64,000 bases of DNA from an uncultured Chloroflexota bacterium (GTDB lineage: Bacteria; Chloroflexota; Anaerolineae; Aggregatilineales; Phototrophicaceae): assembly GCA_937974245.1 (NCBI GenBank), contig CALJKV010000087.1:1-64000 (forward strand). Direction: 5' to 3'. The position numbers and the translations under genes were made by a program. Under the pieces are notes generated by a model that was not told where the DNA came from, did not search any database, and was given only the letters and a program-made list of their open reading frames with translations. Shown in pieces: positions 33,137 through 42,689 of this stretch (positions are counted from its first letter, which is position 1; the number at the start of each line of letters is the position of its first letter).

Positions 33137-33922
33137 ATGCTCACATTTATTAAACTCGGCGGCTCACTTATCACGGATAAACGGGTAGAAGCCAGTTTTC
33201 GCCAAGAACCCACAGCCCGCATCGCCCAGGAAATCAGCCGGGCGCGGCAGGAAAACCCGGACTTACAGCTCATAGTCGGACATGGTAGCGGATCGTTCGG
33301 CCACTTCGCCGCTAAGCAGCATCAGACAATCGCCGGAGTCTATACAAGGGAGCAATGGCGCGGATTTGCGGAAGTCGCTACCGTCGCCGCTGAACTCAAC
33401 TATCTCGTAGCGCGAGAATTCAATGCGGCGGGAGTCCCGGTGTGGCGGTTACAACCTTCGGCCAGCGCCATCAGTCGGGATGGCGTCCTGGTGAGTCTTG
33501 CCCTGGAATCGCCTCGGCAAGGGCTAAAAAATGGTCTTGTTCCGCTGGTGTACGGTGATGTCGCGCTCGATGAAGTGCGGGGCGGGACAATTATCTCGAC
33601 AGAGACAATCTTCTTTTACATGGCGAAGCATCTGCCAGTCAATCGAATCTTGCTGTTGGGCGAGGTAGAAGGGGTACTGGACAGTGCCGGCCAAGTCATC
33701 CCAACCATTACTCCGGCCAATTTTGCGACCATACAGCAATACCTGGGCGGCTCAGCCGGCACGGATGTCACCGGCGGTATGATGACCAAAGTGCAGGACA
33801 TGCTCAATTTGGCGGAACAAGTCTCTGGACTAACGATTCGCATCATGGATGGCCGCCAGCCCGGTTTGTTATACGAAACGCTTTTGAGCAAGGTGGAACC
33901 GGGCACATTGATCAGCGGATAG
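33137..33922 (+). CDS. ipk: Isopentenyl phosphate kinase
   Basis: A 261-residue amino-acid-kinase-fold enzyme converting isopentenyl phosphate to isopentenyl diphosphate. Lys6 lies in IKLGGSLITDK, the diagnostic His56 in GHGSGSFGHFAA, YGDVALD near 135, and GTDVTGGMMTKV near 210. This kinase defines the archaeal-type mevalonate branch, found in Roseiflexus and some other Chloroflexota. AGAGGAAAC precedes the start. It is the last gene of a three-gene operon. Its presence with mvk and the divergent decarboxylase supports a complete lower pathway in one locus. Confidence 0.95.
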   Translation: MLTFIKLGGSLITDKRVEASFRQEPTARIAQEISRARQENPDLQLIVGHGSGSFGHFAAKQHQTIAGVYTREQWRGFAEVATVAAELNYLVAREFNAAGVPVWRLQPSASAISRDGVLVSLALESPRQGLKNGLVPLVYGDVALDEVRGGTIISTETIFFYMAKHLPVNRILLLGEVEGVLDSAGQVIPTITPANFATIQQYLGGSAGTDVTGGMMTKVQDMLNLAEQVSGLTIRIMDGRQPGLLYETLLSKVEPGTLISG

Positions 33923-33933
33923 TATTGGTTTAG

Positions 33934-35487
33934 TCAATCGTGCCTTCCTAAAACAACCCGATACAGTACTGACTCAGAGTGATTATCTGGCAGCCGGAAA
34001 CGAACCCAAAAGTCCCCATCTTCAAGCCACACTGCAGTATCATAGGATTCTGCTGTACCATCGCTAAATATGGGTACAGGCTGAAAATCCCATAAATCAA
34101 TGATTTGCTGATCATCACGCAACCAATAACGATGATCTGATGACACGACCATACTCCGAACATCTCGCGCGCCGCCATAGCGCGTCGTGATTACCACATC
34201 AACGCTGCTGTCATCGTTGAATGTGATGCGCCGGAGAGAAGGCAGAGTCTGCACAATCGTTACATCACCCCGTTCAGTGGCCCGAATATTCTCCCATGAT
34301 TCTTGGGCAGCGATTGTAACAGTCTGATTGTCTAGCCAAACCACCTGCCCGGCGGCAAAAACACCTATCGGTTCAGAAAGATAGACAACCTCGTCGTTTG
34401 GACGATGCACAACCGCCACCTGCCAACCACGATCCTGCGGATAGAATGGTGACCACCAGGGAAAATCCAAAACACCATTGTCATCCATCAGTAGCACAAA
34501 ATACTGCCCGTCAGGTGAAACACCAATGACGGATTCGATTTCGCCCCTGAACAAGACGTTACTACCTGCTTCGAGTTCCACGTCATAGCTGTAAAGCGAG
34601 GAAATCGTCGCGTTTTCACCATCAGTGGTCAGATAGTAAAGCGTATTTCCTAATCTATAGTATGGAGAGGAGTCCCATTCATCGAGTACAACAGGGATGC
34701 ACTCATAGCCAAGTTCCTGATGGCGCACATTATCGGCATCATAGATCGTCAACGTACAGGGTTCATGTTCAGAACTTCTACCACCTGTAATAGAGGCAAC
34801 AAAATCCTTTGAATACACCGAGACATATCGCACAGGATCATCGAGATGGAATGCATAGCCACCTTCCCAACCGCCAAACGCACATTCAATACTGTCGGGT
34901 TGGGTTATGTCGAACGCATAATAGCCTATACCCGGCCACGACCGGTATATATCTGCTGAGCAGAGCAACCCTTTTGTCTCGCTAACCTAGCCACATAGTG
35001 CTACGGCATTATCAATGCCTCGACTGACTGTGCCAAGTGGCATTAACTGGTTTTCGGCAATGCTGTAAACATAAACACGATAATCGCCGCCAATGCTCCA
35101 ATCTTTTGCTGACAGCAATATCCGATTTTTATTCGGGGAAGGAAATTCACTCCACTCGGTCAATTCCGCAGGCAGGATGTCACGCTGCTCACCCGTCAAA
35201 ACATTACATAGAAAAACATGCTCATCCTCATGCTCTGGATAGCCAACCACCCAGCCGTATTCCAGCCCGTCTTGTGCCGTATGTCCGCCGCAAACGGGAA
35301 TCAATGCGTCGTCAACTCCAATAGGCACATACGCGATAGGAGTTTCTTCAATTACCTCCCACTGAACACCGTCTGCAAAGACCGTTTCAGGGCTGGGCAG
35401 CCATACGGGTTCAGATGTCTGGGCATTGGCAACCGGGACACAAAGGAAAGACACGAGGAAAGTCCCAACAAACAAAGATGCTTTCAT
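33934..35487 (-). pseudogene. Secreted beta-propeller-like gene split by an amber codon
   Basis: Two minus-strand reading frames are one gene: 166 codons from ATG 35487, a TAG at 34989-34987, then the same frame continuing to 33934. Joined, it would be about 517 residues. The N-terminus has a signal peptide (MKASLFVGTFLVSFL, cleavage near ANAQ). The body has propeller-like repeats (SPNKNRILLSAKDW, SPDGQYFVLLMD, SSDHRYWLRD) with many cysteines in the first part. Only one stop interrupts it, with no frameshift, so decay is recent, or the TAG is suppressed, or it is a sequence error. The function is unknown. The separate translation start TTG 34968 for the second part lacks a convincing ribosome site. 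Confidence 0.7.
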
Positions 35488-35550
35488 GGCGATTTACAGG
35501 CTCACTAACTATAACCTTCCTGCCATAATTATACTGGGGTTTCCACCAAC

Positions 35551-36330
35551 TCACGGGCGCGGTGGTCGCCCCACTTGATCTGCCAGTCGGTTGACCGCCA
35601 TCACTGTCAACATGATCGCCAGCCCAGGCGCGATACTCACCCAGGGTGCAGCCCGGAACGCCATCCGGCTTTCTGCCAGCATCACCCCCCAATCGGGTAT
35701 TCCCGGCTCGCCGCCCAGACCTAAGAAACTCAATGCGGCACTGTTGAGCAGGCTATAACTGAAAACCACCCCGGCAAAGGCCAGCACGGTTCCCTGCACA
35801 TTCGGCAGGATGTGATGCATAAGAATCCAACCGTCCGCGGCACCGACTGACTGCGCCACTTCAACATACATCTGAGTCCGGGCGCCAATCACCGTAGTGC
35901 GCACCACGCTGACATACCCCGCCATCTGTGCCAATCCTGTCGCAAGCGCCAGCGGTACAGTGCCCCGCCCCAATAACGTCAGGCAAATCAGTGCCAGGAT
36001 AAGCGCCGGGAATGCCAGAAGTGTATGTACAGCCGTCATGATTCCCCGATCAACCCAACCACCAAACCAACCGGCCAACAACCCCAGGCATAGTCCCGGC
36101 AACACTGCCACCAGTGCCGCCAGCGCCGTCACCCATAGCGATCGTTGTCCACCATACAACAGCCGGCTGAGGACATCACGCCCCAGGAGGTCAGTGCCCA
36201 ACAGATGCTCCCCACTCGGCGGTTGGTTCAGTTGGTCGGTATTTGTTTTCAGAGGGTCGTAATCCGTCAGGAGCGGGGATAGCAGCGACAATCCGACAAT
36301 GATTGTTAGGACAAATGCAGAACGCCACAT
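35551..36330 (-). CDS. Oligopeptide/dipeptide ABC permease, DppC/OppC type
   Basis: A 259-residue inner-membrane permease with about five or six helices. The N-terminal helix is followed by the periplasmic segment NQPPSGEHLLGTDLLGRDVLSRLLYGGQ, typical of OppC/DppC. The EAA-loop region AQSVGAADGWILMHHILPN near 155-173 contacts the ATPase. It starts at ATG 36330 within the stop of the DppB gene (TAATG), so the two are translationally coupled. No OppD/OppF ATPase follows. The next gene downstream is the amber-split gene, so the ATPase must come from elsewhere. Confidence 0.92.
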   Translation of the reverse strand: MWRSAFVLTIIVGLSLLSPLLTDYDPLKTNTDQLNQPPSGEHLLGTDLLGRDVLSRLLYGGQRSLWVTALAALVAVLPGLCLGLLAGWFGGWVDRGIMTAVHTLLAFPALILALICLTLLGRGTVPLALATGLAQMAGYVSVVRTTVIGARTQMYVEVAQSVGAADGWILMHHILPNVQGTVLAFAGVVFSYSLLNSAALSFLGLGGEPGIPDWGVMLAESRMAFRAAPWVSIAPGLAIMLTVMAVNRLADQVGRPPRP

Positions 36331-37241
36331 TAAGCTATTGTCACTCGCGGGTCAAGCAGGCGGTACAGGACATCAGCAACCAGACTCAACGCAACATACA
36401 TCACTGCCGAAAACACCACGACGCCCTGTACCACCGGGTAATCTTGCCGCAACACGCTGTCGAGCAGAAGTCGTCCAATGCCGGGGCGCACAAACAGACT
36501 CTCGGTAATCACCGTTCCACTCAACAGGAATCCCGCTTGCAGTGCGATAACAGCAATAACCGGCGGCAGTGCAGCGGGCAAAATGTGCCGAAGCAGCACG
36601 GCACGTCCTGGCAAACCTTTAGCACATGCTGTCCGTACATAAGAGGCCGATAACACTTCGCGGAGATTTGCCGCCGTCACCCGCGCAATCGCGCCCGCTG
36701 TATGAAATCCCAGCGCGGTCACCGGCAGCACCAACTGGTTTGCCGTCCCTGCCCCCGCTGACGGCAATATCCCTAGCCATACAGTAAACAGGTAGATCGC
36801 CAGCGTACCAGTCCAGTAAATTGGCGTGCTGAGTGCCAGATCGGTCACCAACCGTGCCAGCCATGAAACACCCCACCCCACGCGGGTCTCCACAGCTATC
36901 CCCAAACTGATGCCCAGGAAGACCGCAAATACCAGCGCAGACAACGCAAGCGTTGCTGTCGGCACAATCTGCTGGCTGATTTTCAGCATAACCGACTGCC
37001 CATCCTGTAACGAATAACCCAGCTCTCCAACCAGCAGGCCACCGATAAACTGCGTGTACTGCACCCGTAGCGGTGCATCCAGACCCAGAACTGCTCGGCG
37101 CTCAGCGAGCACCTCAGCACCCGCGCCGCTGAAGGCGAGCTGCGTCTCGATAGCATCTCCTGGCAACACCCTCAGTGCGAGAAATGACAGTGTCGCTGCT
37201 AACCAGATCGTAACTGCCCCCTGCCCCAATCGTCGCAGCAC
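36330..37241 (-). CDS. Oligopeptide/dipeptide ABC permease, DppB/OppB type
   Basis: About 303 residues. It has an N-terminal helix with LRVLPGDAIETQL, typical of DppB, six membrane helices, and the EAA loop REVLSASYVRTACAKGLPGRAVLLRHILPAALPP near 180-215. The GTG 37241 start was preferred because an upstream start would overlap the solute-binding gene. It lies four bases after that gene's stop with AGGGATG as a ribosome site. It forms a heterodimeric pore with the DppC-type protein encoded next. Confidence 0.88.
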   Translation of the reverse strand: MLRRLGQGAVTIWLAATLSFLALRVLPGDAIETQLAFSGAGAEVLAERRAVLGLDAPLRVQYTQFIGGLLVGELGYSLQDGQSVMLKISQQIVPTATLALSALVFAVFLGISLGIAVETRVGWGVSWLARLVTDLALSTPIYWTGTLAIYLFTVWLGILPSAGAGTANQLVLPVTALGFHTAGAIARVTAANLREVLSASYVRTACAKGLPGRAVLLRHILPAALPPVIAVIALQAGFLLSGTVITESLFVRPGIGRLLLDSVLRQDYPVVQGVVVFSAVMYVALSLVADVLYRLLDPRVTIA

Positions 37242-37245
37242 GTCA

Positions 37246-38859
37246 TCATCCCTGTCCAGGCCGGCTTGTATTGGCAAGCAGCGGAAACCAGCCATAGGCA
37301 TCAAAGGTCAACCCCTGTAAAGATGCCACCGAACCGTTCAAATTCACATAATCCCGAATCGGCAGAATCAAGGCCTCGTCCATAATAATACGCTGCGCCT
37401 GAGCATAGAGAGCCGCCCGCACGGTATCATCGGTTTGATGTGTTGCCTCATTCAAGATGTTATCTAACTCAATGCTTCCAAAACCAGTCCAGTTATTGCT
37501 GCCCTCTGTCAGGAAATACTGATTCAGGAAGGATGGGTCTACACCAAAGGCATTAAACGCCACCAGATTAAACTCGCCGGAAGTAACCCGTTCAAGCAGT
37601 GCCCCAAAAGTCGGTACAGGCTCCAGCCGGGCGCGAATCCCGACTGTTGCCCATTGATCCTGAAGTAACTGAGCAGTTTCCGGAATCAAGCCCCAGGGTG
37701 GCACTAAAACATCCACAACTAAATCCACGCCGCCCAATTCCAGGATGCCGTCATTATTGGTATCCTGGTATCCAATAGACGCCAGCAGAGAACGCGCTTG
37801 CCCAATATCATAAGCATACAGCCCAATCACATCCCGGCTGTAATAGCGCGTACTGGCCGCCAGCGGCCCCCAGGCAACCGGTGAAAACCGCTGGTAAACC
37901 GCATCAATAATGGCGTCCCGATTCGTGCCAAACAACAGCGCCTGCCGTAACGCCCGGTTATCTGTCGGGAAACGCTGGGTATTCATCAGGAATTGGAGCG
38001 GTTGTCCGGGTATCGGTGTCGGCAGTAGTTGAACCGCGCTGTTTGTCGCCAAAGCTCGTGCGTCGCCCGGCAAGAGTTCGCCCATAATCTGAACATCCCC
38101 GCCCTCAAGGGCAAGTGAGCGGGTCGGCGAGTCGGTGAAGAAACGAAACTCAACTTCATCCACCGCATCTGTCGCAGGCGGTGTATAGAAAGATGGCCCC
38201 CAGGCATAATCCGGGTTACGCCGGATTACCAAACGGTCTCCCGGCACCAGCTCCACAAATGTAAACGGTCCCGTGCCAACCTGGTGAAACTGGTAACGGT
38301 TAAGCGAATACTCCGCCAGTGCTGCTGGACTGGCGATACCCAGATACACCTGACTCAACGAGTCCAGAAGCGGGCTGAATGGTTCGCTCAGAAAAAGGCG
38401 AATTGCATACGAGTCCACAACTTCGTAGCTAACATAAGGGCCAAGCAGGAACACTGCATACTGCGAACCTGTGTCCGGGTTTGTGATGCGATCCAAATTC
38501 ACAGCGACCGCCTGTGCATTAAAGAGTGTACCATCGTGAAATTTCACATTCTGTCGGAGGGTAAAGGTATATATCAGACCATCTTCCGAAATAGTCCACT
38601 CTGACGCCAGCCCGGGAACAAACTGCTTACTTATCGGGTCGCGGTAAACAAGCGTATCGTATACCTGGCGAAGAGCTATGCCCAACTCCGATGAACGGTT
38701 GACATGCGGGTCAAATCCGCTGGGTTCCAGTGTCAGGCCATAGATGATGCGGTTGGCCGCCTGCGGGGAGGAAACGGTTGGAGATGAGGCGCTAGTGGCA
38801 CAGCCTGTGAGTAAAACCATGCCAAAGATCATCGCGCTCAACAGACTTTTAGGCAACAT
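37246..38859 (-). CDS. Extracellular solute-binding lipoprotein, family 5
   Basis: A 537-residue lipoprotein with lipobox LTGC (Cys20) and the family-5 (DppA/OppA) fold. Markers are YGLTLEPSGFDPHVNRSSELG, VYDTLVYRD, FTLRQNVKFHDGTLFNAQAV and FLMNTQRFPTDNRALRQAL. It captures oligopeptides, nickel or other small solutes for the two permeases that follow. The substrate cannot be read from sequence. It starts only 15 bases from the nominal start of the divergent membrane gene, so the two promoters must overlap the coding starts or that gene begins later. Confidence 0.93.
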   Translation of the reverse strand: MLPKSLLSAMIFGMVLLTGCATSASSPTVSSPQAANRIIYGLTLEPSGFDPHVNRSSELGIALRQVYDTLVYRDPISKQFVPGLASEWTISEDGLIYTFTLRQNVKFHDGTLFNAQAVAVNLDRITNPDTGSQYAVFLLGPYVSYEVVDSYAIRLFLSEPFSPLLDSLSQVYLGIASPAALAEYSLNRYQFHQVGTGPFTFVELVPGDRLVIRRNPDYAWGPSFYTPPATDAVDEVEFRFFTDSPTRSLALEGGDVQIMGELLPGDARALATNSAVQLLPTPIPGQPLQFLMNTQRFPTDNRALRQALLFGTNRDAIIDAVYQRFSPVAWGPLAASTRYYSRDVIGLYAYDIGQARSLLASIGYQDTNNDGILELGGVDLVVDVLVPPWGLIPETAQLLQDQWATVGIRARLEPVPTFGALLERVTSGEFNLVAFNAFGVDPSFLNQYFLTEGSNNWTGFGSIELDNILNEATHQTDDTVRAALYAQAQRIIMDEALILPIRDYVNLNGSVASLQGLTFDAYGWFPLLANTSRPGQG

Positions 38860-38940
38860 ATTCTATCTTTCCAGGTGAAAAACAATCCGCTAGGATTACA
38901 AAGTATAGCGCACAGGCACCTAGAACAGAAATGGGCAATT

Positions 38941-39852
38941 GTGTCAACTTCCGGCTACTTAATTCCACCGCCAATTGATGTTGAGGAAATTCAGCCTCGC
39001 CGCCCGGTGTGGCGCAGCCTGATTATCGAACAGAGTATCCTGTTCGCACTTGTCGCTGGCACATTCGTGGCAGTAAACTTCCTCGGAATTCAGATACCCG
39101 CCAACTTCAGCCAGATCGCTGGGCTGCTTTTCGTATTTATTCCTGTCGGGCTGTGGTTGCTGTTATCGTGGAGGCCGGAAAGTTCTGCACCACAGCCACG
39201 CCAACGCCTAATCAATGTGACGATTATCAGCGGACTGGCCGCTAATGCTATCGCGATTCCGATGGTGCAGGACTTCTTTCAGGTAGACCTCTGGCTACCT
39301 CTCGCCGGTGCCGTCAACCGTATTATCGGCTATTCCTTTACCGCCGGAATAACCTATGAAATCACAAAATATCTAGTAATCCGCTATACCGTATGGCCGG
39401 ATGATTTCTTGGATCGGTTTGATAGTGTGGCTTATAGTGCGGCAAGCGCAGTCGGCTTTTCTACTGCGCTGAATCTAATTTTTGTCCTTTCCGACACCCC
39501 ACCTCTGGATATTGTGGCTCTCCGAATATTTGAGACTACCACACTACAACTGGCAACCAGCCTGATTGTCGGCTATGCTCTGGTCGAACTGCGTTTCAGT
39601 CGCCCAACACCATTGCTGTTGCCCTCCGCAGTGGCAGTGGCAGCATTTGTCAATGGTGTCGCTATTCCTATCCGAGCCGGCCTGGTGAATGCCACCTTCA
39701 ACCTGACAACAAGCGCACCGAAATCATTATTTGGACTGGGATTCGCTGTTGTACTGTTCGCTATAGTTGTTGCGGTCGTCTCCTTCCTGCTCCGCAGCAC
39801 GGAGCAACAGGCACGTGAGGCCACCCTATCCCAGGAAGGTGAACTCAGATGA
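38941..39852 (+). CDS. PrsW-like membrane protein with lost catalytic residues
   Basis: About 304 residues with roughly eight hydrophobic helices. The arrangement resembles PrsW-type glutamic intramembrane proteases: GITYEITKYLVIRYTV replaces the EExxK motif, FDSVAYSAASAVGFSTALN replaces DGxxYG...GFxxxEN, and LRIFETTTLQLATSLIVGYAL replaces R...H...GY. The second Glu, the EN Glu and the His are missing, so proteolysis is doubtful. GTG 38941 was chosen as the start. GTG 38875 would leave only 15 bases to the divergent gene. The 3' end overlaps the next gene by ATGA. This is the first gene of a trio ending with a trypsin-like protease. Family assignment by motif spacing only. Confidence 0.55.
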   Translation: MSTSGYLIPPPIDVEEIQPRRPVWRSLIIEQSILFALVAGTFVAVNFLGIQIPANFSQIAGLLFVFIPVGLWLLLSWRPESSAPQPRQRLINVTIISGLAANAIAIPMVQDFFQVDLWLPLAGAVNRIIGYSFTAGITYEITKYLVIRYTVWPDDFLDRFDSVAYSAASAVGFSTALNLIFVLSDTPPLDIVALRIFETTTLQLATSLIVGYALVELRFSRPTPLLLPSAVAVAAFVNGVAIPIRAGLVNATFNLTTSAPKSLFGLGFAVVLFAIVVAVVSFLLRSTEQQAREATLSQEGELR

Positions 39853-40451
39853 CCGTTATTGAGATCACCGGTACACCAGAAGAACGCATTTCCCCCCGCC
39901 AGCGCTGGAGCCATTATTTTGTGCTGTTATTTGGCGTGGTTGGCCTTCTTGTTGGAATGAACCTGCGTGACAGCGCTCTGAATGCCGTCAGTGTTTATGT
40001 GAACACCGAAGCAGGTATTCGAGCTGCTTACCCCCACAACTGGCTGATAGATTTCGACCCAGATTATGTCTTCCGCGTACGCAATACTACTGAGATCGGA
40101 TTCAAGACCACGATTCAGATAGCGATTCGCCCGGTTGGGGCCAACACAACCGGATGGAATGTCCTGACCGCGCAAACATTGAATCGCGCCCAGACCTTGG
40201 CGGCCTATAATGTGACATCCATCGAACCATATACACTACCTGACGAAACACAGGCAACCATCATGAACTACAGCTATGTCGCTGCCGACACCAACCCATT
40301 TCTCCAAAGTGCGCCGGTGGCAGTACGCGGCAGTGATATTCTGGTGATCAAACGCGGACAGGCAATCATCATCACATTTCTTTCGGATGCCCAGCTCTAT
40401 GACCAGAACATTCGCATCCTTAACCGGTTTTTGCGAGATTTGGAATTTTAG
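39849..40451 (+). CDS. Single-TM extracytoplasmic protein of unknown function
   Basis: A 200-residue protein with a short cytoplasmic head, one transmembrane helix (FVLLFGVVGLLVGMNL, residues 24-39) and an external domain of about 150 residues. That domain begins SVYVNTEAGIRAAYPHNWLID and ends IITFLSDAQLYDQNIRILNRFL. The layout is reminiscent of PsbP-like surface domains, in which a YPxxW segment is common, but the family is not established. The start overlaps the preceding gene by ATGA, and the next gene begins two bases after the stop, so all three are probably made together. Confidence 0.7.
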   Translation: MTVIEITGTPEERISPRQRWSHYFVLLFGVVGLLVGMNLRDSALNAVSVYVNTEAGIRAAYPHNWLIDFDPDYVFRVRNTTEIGFKTTIQIAIRPVGANTTGWNVLTAQTLNRAQTLAAYNVTSIEPYTLPDETQATIMNYSYVAADTNPFLQSAPVAVRGSDILVIKRGQAIIITFLSDAQLYDQNIRILNRFLRDLEF

Positions 40452-40453
40452 CG

Positions 40454-42685
40454 ATGTATCGGACAAAATTACTGGTCACCATACTATTATTCGGTCTATC
40501 ACTCTTCCCTGGCTCGGTTGATGCGCAGCAGCAGTCACAAGACTTAGACCGTATCCAACGTGCAACCGTGTTTATCATGCAGGCACAAAATGTGGGTGAC
40601 GAACTGATTGTTACCTGTGTAGGTTCCGGTACAATTGTGAGTCGTTCAGGGCTTATTATCACTAATGCTCATAATACATTGCAGGATACCGCCTGCCCTG
40701 GCGAAACATTGATCATTGCTATGACGATTACACCAGGTGAGCCGCCGGTCCCGAAGTACCGGGCGGAGATTGCTCAAGCGGATCCGGGTTTAGACCTTGC
40801 GCTGCTTCGCATCAGCCAAGAACTGGATGGTCGGTTAATTGAGGGCAATAGTCTAGCACTTCCATTCGTAGAACTGGCCGATTCTGACACGACTCAACTC
40901 GACCAGACAATTACAGTTGTTGGCTCCCCAGGTATTGGTAGCGAAGCGGTTGGTATCGCCAGGGGGACAATTGTCGGTTTTACCGCCGAACCGCGCGGTG
41001 CTGATAAAGCCTGGATTAAGACGAGCGCGGTCATCCCTGGTACGATGTCTGGCGGAGGTGCCTATAACCAGCAGGGGCAGCTCATCGGCATTCCCACTAC
41101 TGCCCCCATCACTGCGCTCAGCACCGATACCACTTGCCAGCCACTTCAGGACACCAATCGTGACGGCCTGGTGAACAGCAGTGACATCTGCATACCCGTA
41201 GGCGGGTTCATCAACGGACTGCGGCCATCTAGCTTTGCCCGGCCTTTATTACGCGGAGCTTCTCTCGGCCTTGCAGTCACGACCCCTGATCCTCCCGGTT
41301 CACAGTTTCATCGGGCTGGTGCACCCGAATTCAAAAATCTATTTTTCGCGCCGTCAGTCAATGAAGCTGGGATGCCGACATCGGTCATTGGTAGCTTGCC
41401 AGCCGGCAGCACCGGTTTGTATCTGTTTTTTGATTATGTGAATATGTCTCCCGAAACGGTGTATGAACTGCGCGTCACTACCAACGGTATTCCCAATCCG
41501 ACTTTCAGTCTTGCCCCAGTGCGTTGGAGTGGGGGAGAAAATGGTATATGGTATATTGGCAGCGCCAACCAACCCTGGGCAAATGGTGTATACGAGTTCA
41601 CTTTATTCGTGAACGGTGTTGCTTCCGGTATGGCACGCTTGAATATCGGTGGCGCAGCGGAACTCTCGCCCTCGTTTCGTGACATTGTTTTCGGTATCCT
41701 GGATTTGCGTGGCAATCCGCTGGGCAATGGATTTGTACTGCCAACTGGCAATGTAGCCGGGGCGCGTTTTATTTTCCAGAATATGGAAAACGGCGTCGAA
41801 TGGATCAGCCTGTGGTATTACAATGGTGTTGAGTTCTCACGGCAGGCAAACACCTGGAACGCCGGACCAAATGGCGATATGACCACTAGTATTCAAGCAG
41901 AAGGCGGCCTGCTCCCTGGTACTTATCGCCTGGAGCTCTACATCACCGGGCGGTTGGCGGCTAAATCAGATCTCGTAATCGCCGGGGCGCAGCAGGGTGC
42001 CTATGCAAACATTTTCAGCAACCTGCACTTCACCGCCGCTAGTACCGATGTCGAAGCACTGACTGCCACGTCTATCAGCAACTTTCCCAGCACGATAAGT
42101 AATCTCTATGCGCTGGTTGACTGGCAGCAGATTGGTGTTGGGACACTGTGGACAATGCGCTGGTCGGTGGATAGCGACGTTTTTTACGAACAGGTTGTTC
42201 CCTGGAGTCAACCGGAAAGCGGTCGTAACTATTTGGTACGCCTTAGTGCTTCGACCAGTATCCCGGATGGAACCTATCGTGTCACATTTCTTATCAACAA
42301 CCTGCCAATTGCCACCGCCGAGGCGCAGGTTGGTATTGGGCAGCTTCCCATTGACCGTTTCGCACAGGCGGGCGGTGTTCAACTTCGAGGAAAAATCCTG
42401 GATGCAGATACCCGCGAAGGTATCCCCGGTGTGACATTCATCTTGATAGGCGAAGATTTCTCCGTCAGTGAGTTTGTTGAAGCATGGAATCAAGATATGA
42501 TTTTCGCACTGGCCTTAACCGATCAGAATGGCGAGTTTGAGTTAGATCGCCCGGTGCAATTCGACGCACTATACAGTGTGGTTATCGCCGCCGACGGCTA
42601 CTTGCCCATCACCGCTGATGGTGTAGAAATCACTACAGAAACCGAACTGCCCTTATATCTCACAATTTATCTGACCCGTGATTAA
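40454..42685 (+). CDS. Secreted trypsin-like serine protease with beta-sandwich repeats
   Basis: A 743-residue exported protein. The signal peptide is cleaved near VDAQ. The N-terminal trypsin-like domain (about 30-250) keeps the triad His73 in TNAHN, Asp114 in GLDLALLR and Ser199 in GTMSGGGAY, with an extra Cys pair. From about 275 to 660 come three or four similar beta-sandwich units, each with an FxxxV...G...LPxGTY-like pattern. A carboxypeptidase regulatory-like domain ends the protein (RGKILDADTREGIPGVTF). Two bases separate it from the one-TM protein. The likely role is surface or secreted proteolysis coupled to the membrane partners. The substrate is unknown. Confidence 0.82.
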   Translation: MYRTKLLVTILLFGLSLFPGSVDAQQQSQDLDRIQRATVFIMQAQNVGDELIVTCVGSGTIVSRSGLIITNAHNTLQDTACPGETLIIAMTITPGEPPVPKYRAEIAQADPGLDLALLRISQELDGRLIEGNSLALPFVELADSDTTQLDQTITVVGSPGIGSEAVGIARGTIVGFTAEPRGADKAWIKTSAVIPGTMSGGGAYNQQGQLIGIPTTAPITALSTDTTCQPLQDTNRDGLVNSSDICIPVGGFINGLRPSSFARPLLRGASLGLAVTTPDPPGSQFHRAGAPEFKNLFFAPSVNEAGMPTSVIGSLPAGSTGLYLFFDYVNMSPETVYELRVTTNGIPNPTFSLAPVRWSGGENGIWYIGSANQPWANGVYEFTLFVNGVASGMARLNIGGAAELSPSFRDIVFGILDLRGNPLGNGFVLPTGNVAGARFIFQNMENGVEWISLWYYNGVEFSRQANTWNAGPNGDMTTSIQAEGGLLPGTYRLELYITGRLAAKSDLVIAGAQQGAYANIFSNLHFTAASTDVEALTATSISNFPSTISNLYALVDWQQIGVGTLWTMRWSVDSDVFYEQVVPWSQPESGRNYLVRLSASTSIPDGTYRVTFLINNLPIATAEAQVGIGQLPIDRFAQAGGVQLRGKILDADTREGIPGVTFILIGEDFSVSEFVEAWNQDMIFALALTDQNGEFELDRPVQFDALYSVVIAADGYLPITADGVEITTETELPLYLTIYLTRD

Positions 42686-42689
42686 TCCG

